Shown piece after piece: positions 6,052-10,756 of a stretch of DNA of 10,756 nt (position 1 is the first letter of the stretch; every line of letters begins with the position of its first letter). The stretch is from an uncultured Rhodospirillales bacterium (lineage in GTDB: Bacteria > Pseudomonadota > Alphaproteobacteria > Acetobacterales > Acetobacteraceae), in NCBI GenBank assembly GCA_903844785.1, contig CAIMVB010000073.1, forward strand, positions 1-10,756. The letters are read 5' to 3'. The notes beneath the pieces were generated by a model, which was not told the origin of the DNA, did no database searches, and saw only the letters and a program-made list of their open reading frames with translations. Made by a program: the position numbers and the translations under genes.

Positions 6052-8628
6052 ATGTCTTTTCCGGAATTGCGCGCCGTTGCACCGCTCGATCCCCAGCGCA
6101 CCACGCCTGGGGCCGAACCGCCGCGCGCTGCACCACCACCCCAACCTAAGCGCCCCCAAAAGCGCCGGAGCTTTCGCTTGTTTCGCTGGTTCCTGAGCTT
6201 AACCGCAGCCGTGGCACTGGCCGGCGGCATGGCGGCCTATGGCGCCTATCAGCATTTCGCGCAGGATTTGCCGGATTACCGCTGGCTTGCGGAATATGAA
6301 CCCCCGCAAATGAGCCGCATCTACGCCGCCGATAGCCGGCTGATGGCGGAATTGGCGCAGGAAAGGCGCATCTTCGTCCCGATCGAAGCCATCCCGCAGC
6401 GCGTCCAGCAGGCTTTCATCTCGGCCGAGGATCAGCGCTTCCGCGACCATACCGGCATAGACCCGTTAGGCATCATGCGCGCGCTGGTTCAGGCCGCCGA
6501 ACAATATGGCAGCGGTCGGCGCATGAGTGGCGCTTCCACCATCACCCAGCAGGTCGCGAAGAATATGCTGGTCGGCGCGGACCGGTCCTTCGCGCGCAAG
6601 GCGCGGGAAGCGATTCTGGCGCTGCGCATCGAAAAGACACTCAGCAAGGACCGTATTCTTGAACTTTATTTGAATGAAATCTTCCTTGGTCAGCAGGCCT
6701 ATGGCGTGGCCGCCGCCGCGCAGGTTTATTTCAACAAAAGCCTGGATGAATTGACCCTGGCCGAGACCGCCTATTTGGCCGTGCTGCCCAAGGCGCCGAA
6801 TAATTACCACCCGATCCGCCGTGCGGAAGCCGCCAAGGCGCGGCGCGACTGGGTGATTGAACGCATGCTGGAAGACCGCGCCATTTCAGCGGGAGAAGCG
6901 CGCGCAGCACGGGCAGAAGCCCTGGTGGCGCGGCCCACGCGCCGGCCTGATCTATTGCAGGTGGGCCAGCATTATACGGAAGAAGTGCGGCGCGAATTGA
7001 TCCAGCGCTTTGGCGCGGAACAAACCACCATGGGTGGGCTTGTTGTGCGCACCAGCCTTGAGCCCAATGTCCAGAGCGCCGCTGAACGCGCATTGCGTGA
7101 TGGGTTGATGAATTACGACCGCAGGCGTGGTGGCTGGCGCGGTCCGGTGGCGCGTATTTCGGCCAATGCGACGGAATGGATGCCGGCGCTGGCCGATACA
7201 CCGCGCCCGCCAGGTGCTTTGCCGGAATGGCGGCTTGCTGTTGTGTTGGAAGTGAAGCCGCAGGAAGCCCGGCTGGCCTGGCTGGAACGGCGTGATCCGC
7301 GTCGCCCGGCGGAACCGCAACAGGGCACGCTTTATCTGGAAGATTTGCGCCCCTGGGCGCGGCCCGTGCTGCCCGATGGGCGCCTGGGTGCCGAACCACG
7401 CCGCGTGGCCGATGTGCTGAACCCTGGTGATGTGGTGCTGGTGGAAAACCTGCCCGCCGAAGCGGCACAGCGCAATCGCCCCGCGCGCCCGGAACGCCTT
7501 GGCCTTAAACAAATTCCGCAGGTGGAAGGCGCAGTGGTGGCGCTGGACCCGCAAAGCGGGCGCGTGCTGGCCATGGTGGGCGGTTGGGCCTTGGAAAAAT
7601 CCTGGTTCAATCGCGCCACACAAGCCCAGCGTCAGCCGGGGTCTTCCTTCAAGCCTTTTGTCTATATCGCCGCACTTGAAAAAGGCATTCCGCCCAATCA
7701 GGAAATCCCTGATGAGCCGATTGAGATAATGACGCCGCAGGGGCTGTGGAAGCCGCAAAACTATAACGCGAATACCTATAATGGTTGGGTGACCATGCGC
7801 AGCGCCATGGAACGCAGCCTTAATCTGGTGACCGTGCGCCTGGCGGATCATGTTGGCATGGCTTCGGTTTCCGATGCCGCGCGGCGCTTCGGCGTGATTG
7901 ATAATATGCCGCGCTATTTGGCGATGTCTTTGGGTGCCGGTGAGACCACGGTGCTGCGCATGGCCGCGGCCTATGGCGCCTTTGCCAATGGCGGTTTTCG
8001 CGTGACACCAAACCTGATCGATTCAGTGCAGGACCGTCGCGGCCGTGTCATCTGGCGCGCCGATCAACGCGCTTGCGCCGCTTGCGCTTCTGGCGCGGAA
8101 GCGGGCCCGCCGCGCCTGGAAGCCGGCGAAAGGCCGCGCGCGACAGACCCGATTTCCGCCTATCAGATGGCAAGCATTCTGGAAGGCGTGGTGGCGCGCG
8201 GCACGGCGGCCAATGCCATCGGTTCCCGGCTGGGGCGGCCGGTTGCGGGCAAAACCGGCACCACGGATGATTTCAAGGACAATTGGTTCGTGGGTTTCAC
8301 GCCTGATATCGTTGTCGCCGTTTGGATCGGCTTCGATGAACCCCGCAGCCTGGGCAATAATGAAACGGGCGGCAGCAATGCCGCGCCGGTCTTCCGCGAA
8401 GTGGTGGGCGCCGCGCTCACCGGCAGCCCGCCCGTGCCCTTCCGCCGCCCGCCAGGCATTACGCTGCTGCGCGTGGCCTCCGGCAATGGCAGCATCATGG
8501 AACCCTTCCGCCCGGGGACCGAAAACAGCGCGCAACGCTGGCGCGATGAATTCATCACTGAACGTAGCGATGGTTCCAGCGGCCCTGGCGCCAACCGCCT
8601 CGACAGAGACCTCGGCGGGCTCTATTAG
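6052..8628 (+). CDS. mrcA: Penicillin-binding protein 1A (bifunctional glycosyltransferase/transpeptidase)
   Basis: An 858-residue class A PBP that polymerises lipid II and cross-links peptidoglycan; E. coli PBP1a is similar in length. A Pro/Arg-rich cytoplasmic tail (1-43) is followed by one membrane anchor (about 44-66). The GT51 domain shows SAEDQRF with catalytic E126, then GASTITQQVAKNML, KTLSKDRILELYLNEIFLGQ and AYLAVLPKAPNNYHP. An OB-like insert (about 350-495) separates it from the transpeptidase, which has SSFK (S531, K534) after PG, SLN (589-591) and KTGT (734-737). All catalytic motifs are intact. A CxxC pair (C675, C678) lies between the last two motifs. The start is uncertain: ATG 6052 (MSFPELRAV) is chosen, but an in-frame GTG at 6034 adds six residues, and neither has a good ribosome site. 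The amidase lies upstream and prfB starts 9 nt after the stop. Confidence 0.96.
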   Translation: MSFPELRAVAPLDPQRTTPGAEPPRAAPPPQPKRPQKRRSFRLFRWFLSLTAAVALAGGMAAYGAYQHFAQDLPDYRWLAEYEPPQMSRIYAADSRLMAELAQERRIFVPIEAIPQRVQQAFISAEDQRFRDHTGIDPLGIMRALVQAAEQYGSGRRMSGASTITQQVAKNMLVGADRSFARKAREAILALRIEKTLSKDRILELYLNEIFLGQQAYGVAAAAQVYFNKSLDELTLAETAYLAVLPKAPNNYHPIRRAEAAKARRDWVIERMLEDRAISAGEARAARAEALVARPTRRPDLLQVGQHYTEEVRRELIQRFGAEQTTMGGLVVRTSLEPNVQSAAERALRDGLMNYDRRRGGWRGPVARISANATEWMPALADTPRPPGALPEWRLAVVLEVKPQEARLAWLERRDPRRPAEPQQGTLYLEDLRPWARPVLPDGRLGAEPRRVADVLNPGDVVLVENLPAEAAQRNRPARPERLGLKQIPQVEGAVVALDPQSGRVLAMVGGWALEKSWFNRATQAQRQPGSSFKPFVYIAALEKGIPPNQEIPDEPIEIMTPQGLWKPQNYNANTYNGWVTMRSAMERSLNLVTVRLADHVGMASVSDAARRFGVIDNMPRYLAMSLGAGETTVLRMAAAYGAFANGGFRVTPNLIDSVQDRRGRVIWRADQRACAACASGAEAGPPRLEAGERPRATDPISAYQMASILEGVVARGTAANAIGSRLGRPVAGKTGTTDDFKDNWFVGFTPDIVVAVWIGFDEPRSLGNNETGGSNAAPVFREVVGAALTGSPPVPFRRPPGITLLRVASGNGSIMEPFRPGTENSAQRWRDEFITERSDGSSGPGANRLDRDLGGLY

Positions 8629-8637
8629 CCCCTCATC

Positions 8638-9769
8638 ATGCGCGCTGACGCCCTTTCCCTGCACGAGCAGATCACCGCTTCGGTGTCCCTGCTGAGGAGG
8701 CATCTTTGACTGGGATGCCTCTGTCCGTCGTCTCGAAGAACTGAATGCGCGGGTCGAAGACCCGACGCTTTGGAATAATGCTGACGAAGCGGGGCGCGTT
8801 ATGCGCGAACGCGGGCGGCTTTCGGAACAGATTGATGGCGTGAAGCGCCTGGAACGCGATGTTGCCGATGCGCTTGGCCTGATTGAATTGGCCGAAGCGG
8901 AAGGCGATGCGGATACCGCCAATGCCGCTACGGCGGATTTGGTGCGTCTGGCCGCTGAAGCGAAGAAGCGCGAAATCGAAAGCCTGCTATCGGGCGAAGC
9001 CGATGCCAATGACGCCTTCCTGGAAGTCAATTCTGGCAGTGGTGGCACGGAAGCGCAGGATTGGGCGGAAATGCTGCTGCGCATGTATTCGCGCTGGGCG
9101 GAACAGCATGGCTATAAGGTAGTGCTGACCGAAGAAAGCCCAGGCGAACAGGCGGGGCTTAAATCAGCCACCATTCAGATTAGCGGTCCCAATGCCTATG
9201 GCTGGCTCAAGACCGAAAGCGGCGTGCATCGCCTGGTGCGCATCAGCCCCTTTGATTCCGCGGCGCGCCGGCATACCAGCTTTTCTTCGGTTTATGTCTT
9301 CCCGGTGGTGGATGATAAGATCGAAATCGAAATCAACCCGGCCGATCTGAAGACCGATACTTTCCGTGCCTCCGGCGCCGGCGGGCAGCACGTGAACAAG
9401 ACCGAATCCGGCGTGCGCTTCACCCATATCCCGACCGGCATTGTGGTGGCTTCCACCCAGGATCGCAGCCAGCACCGCAACCGCGCCATTGCCATGGGCA
9501 TGTTGAAGGCGCGCTTGTATGAATTGGAACTGCAAAAGCGCGAAGCCGTGACGGCCGCCACCGAAGCCGGCAAAACCGATATCGGCTGGGGCCACCAGAT
9601 CCGGAGTTACGTCCTGCAGCCCTATCAGATGGTGAAAGACCTGCGGACTGGCGTTGAAAAGGGCAATCCGGCGGCGGTGCTGGATGGCGAACTGGATGAT
9701 TTCCTGGCCGCATCGCTCGCTTCCCGCGTGGGTGCGACGCGCAGCGAGGCCAGCGCCAAGGCGCAATAA
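8638..9769 (+). CDS. prfB: Peptide chain release factor 2, expressed by programmed +1 frameshift
   Basis: RF2 recognises UAA and UGA and triggers hydrolysis of peptidyl-tRNA in the ribosome. The gene is in two frames: 8638-8706 (23 codons, [12 protein letters not shown]...), an in-frame TGA at 8707-8709, then 8708-9769 in the +1 frame, starting [20 protein letters not shown]8707 is skipped, giving 376 residues; E. coli RF2 has 365. The peptide-anticodon SPF is at 203-205, and GGQ at 248-250 sits in [20 protein letters not shown]. The residue matching E. coli position 246 is Ala. ATG 8638 is the only usable start, because the same frame is closed by the upstream TAG at 8626-8628. The +1 frame has no ATG or GTG before 8801, so a start at 8801 would lose about 54 N-terminal residues. 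With the start only 9 nt past the mrcA stop and no clear ribosome site, translational coupling is plausible. Confidence 0.97.
8695..8710 (+). promoter_or_regulatory. prfB autoregulatory +1 frameshift site
   Basis: AGGAGG (8695-8700), CAT, the slippery CTT (8704-8706), stop TGA (8707-8709) and a following C. This reproduces the known prfB recoding signal (in E. coli AGGGGG TAT CTT TGA C): an internal Shine-Dalgarno sequence three bases before the slip codon, and a UGA in the weak UGAC context. When RF2 is scarce the ribosome pauses at UGA, slips from CUU to UUU and continues in the +1 frame. When RF2 is abundant, translation ends after 23 residues. Here the internal site is a perfect anti-SD complement. 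Confidence 0.96.
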
Positions 9770-9817
9770 CGGCTTGCGCTTTCACGGCGCGGCTGTTCCG
9801 GGTTAGGCTCCTGAGCC

Positions 9818-10756
9818 GTGCTTGCCTTCCTTGCCCTTTGCCTGCCGATTTTCGCGGTGGTGGCCTTTGGTTTCGCCGCGGCGAAGCAGAAATGGATGCC
9901 GGCCACCGCGATTGAGGCAGTGGGGATATTCAGCTTCAACGTCGCCTTGCCGGCCATGCTGTTCAAGCTGATGGCAGCCCAGCCTTTGCGCGAAAGCTTC
10001 GATGCCATCTACTTCGCCGGCTATCTGGGGGCGTGCATGGCCATTTTCGCCTCCGTAATGCTGATCGGTCGCCTCACGCGCGGGAATATCCGCATCGGCG
10101 CGGCCTTTGGTGCCGCCGCCGCCATGGGCAATGTCGGCTATCTGGCGCCACCGCTGATGCTGCCCATGCTGGGACCGCGCATCGCCGGGCCGGTTGCCAT
10201 GGCGATTGTCGCGGAGGTTGCAGTCATCATCGCGCTGGGGTCCATGCTGATGGCGCCCGCCGCCAAGGGGGCCGGGTTGCAGGCGGTGATGGCGGGCTTG
10301 CGCGGGTTGGCGCGCAGCCCGGTGATCCTTTCTATCGCACTCGGCGCGCTGGCTGCCGGGATTGAAATGCCCATCCCCGCGCCGCTGGAGCGCTTCCTGT
10401 CCTTCCTTGGCAATGCAGCGGGGCCAGCTGCGCTTTTCGCGCTGGGGGGCACGCTGGCGCGGCTGAAGATTGATGGCCGGCTTTTCGCTGTGGCCTTTGG
10501 CATTACGGCGGCCAAGCTGTTCATCTACCCTGCCTTGGTTTGGTTCGTGCTGGGCACCTGGCTGGCGCTTGATCCGTTCTGGGTGATTTGCGGCGTGCTG
10601 CTGGCCGCCATGCCCACCGCGACCAATGCCTATCTGCTGGCGCAACGCCAGGGCGTGGGCGTTGAGGAAGCCTCCGCCGCCGTGCTGTTTACCACCATCA
10701 TCGCCTCCATCGCCTTCCCCGCGACGGCGTGGCTGCTGGATGTGCCCGTGCCCTGA
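9818..10756 (+). CDS. AEC (auxin efflux carrier) family transporter
   Basis: A 312-residue, very hydrophobic inner-membrane protein with about ten hydrophobic segments split into two halves by a basic cytoplasmic loop (about 149-168, containing LRGLARSP). Family marks include NVALPAMLF (41-49) in the second segment, the broken helix MGNVGYLAPPL (103-113) and, in the second half, MPTATNAYLLAQ (265-276) with VLFTTIIASIAF near the end. Bacterial members export or import small organic acids such as malate; the substrate here cannot be deduced. The GTG start at 9818 puts the first hydrophobic segment at residue 3, as usual for the family; the ribosome site is weak (AGG at 9805-9807). It follows prfB by 48 bp with no terminator-like hairpin, so readthrough is possible, but I see no functional connection. 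The stop codon is the last three bases of the window, so the gene is complete. Confidence 0.88.
   Translation: MLAFLALCLPIFAVVAFGFAAAKQKWMPATAIEAVGIFSFNVALPAMLFKLMAAQPLRESFDAIYFAGYLGACMAIFASVMLIGRLTRGNIRIGAAFGAAAAMGNVGYLAPPLMLPMLGPRIAGPVAMAIVAEVAVIIALGSMLMAPAAKGAGLQAVMAGLRGLARSPVILSIALGALAAGIEMPIPAPLERFLSFLGNAAGPAALFALGGTLARLKIDGRLFAVAFGITAAKLFIYPALVWFVLGTWLALDPFWVICGVLLAAMPTATNAYLLAQRQGVGVEEASAAVLFTTIIASIAFPATAWLLDVPVP

Noticed and set aside
8023..9084. Minus-strand 353-codon frame across the mrcA/prfB junction
   Set aside because: It is antisense to two well-supported genes with intact catalytic motifs, and its composition is that of a frame shadow.
8801..9769. prfB starting at ATG 8801
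   Set aside because: RF2-like sequence continues upstream in this frame to 8708 and joins the 23-codon leader through the frameshift site.
1..10756. Mobile elements, CRISPR arrays, toxin-antitoxin or defence genes, tRNA genes
   Set aside because: No transposase, integrase, regularly spaced repeats, tRNA-like fold or defence-type protein was found. Composition looks uniform, so no transferred island is apparent.

Overview
This 10.7 kb, GC-rich window reads as chromosomal core sequence of an alphaproteobacterium. The best guess is a Rhodospirillales/Acetobacteraceae-type organism. That rests on the CobNST-type aerobic cobaltochelatase subunit, an RNase E with an acidic insert in its S1 domain and a Gly-Trp-Trp C-terminus, and the order rne / amidase / PBP1A / prfB, which I recall as common in this class. 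No species can be named from sequence alone. I see no tRNA, rRNA, CRISPR array, insertion sequence, phage gene or attachment site.

Layout. Bases 1-1442 (+) hold the 3' end of cobT (cobalamin synthesis) followed 14 bp later by a secreted phytase-like/esterase-like protein. Both end at a strong hairpin (1448-1483) that also serves the convergent rne gene (1508-4303, -), encoding the 931-residue ribonuclease E. A 572-bp divergent intergenic region (4304-4875) separates rne from the rightward genes. It contains a cluster of hairpins in the presumed rne leader and a reasonable sigma-70-like promoter in front of the amidase gene. Rightward follow an AmiC-type N-acetylmuramoyl-L-alanine amidase with a Tat-like signal (4876-5994), penicillin-binding protein 1A (6052-8628), release factor 2 (8638-9769), and an AEC-family permease whose stop codon is the last three bases of the window (9818-10756).

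How the genes fit together. The amidase (septal peptidoglycan splitting) and PBP1A (glycan polymerisation and cross-linking) are functionally linked and probably cotranscribed. prfB starts 9 nt after the PBP1A stop, so it probably shares this transcript. prfB carries the classic autoregulatory +1 frameshift: a perfect AGGAGG, then CAT CTT TGA C. The coding sequence therefore lies in two frames, and an ORF caller would miss the first quarter of the protein. RNase E may regulate its own mRNA through the structured leader, as known in E. coli, and its C-terminus suggests a degradosome contact.

No undescribed system is evident. The points most worth checking are the prfB recoding site, the rne leader hairpins, the RNase E S1 insert and C-terminal peptide, and the apparent autoinhibitory helix in the amidase.
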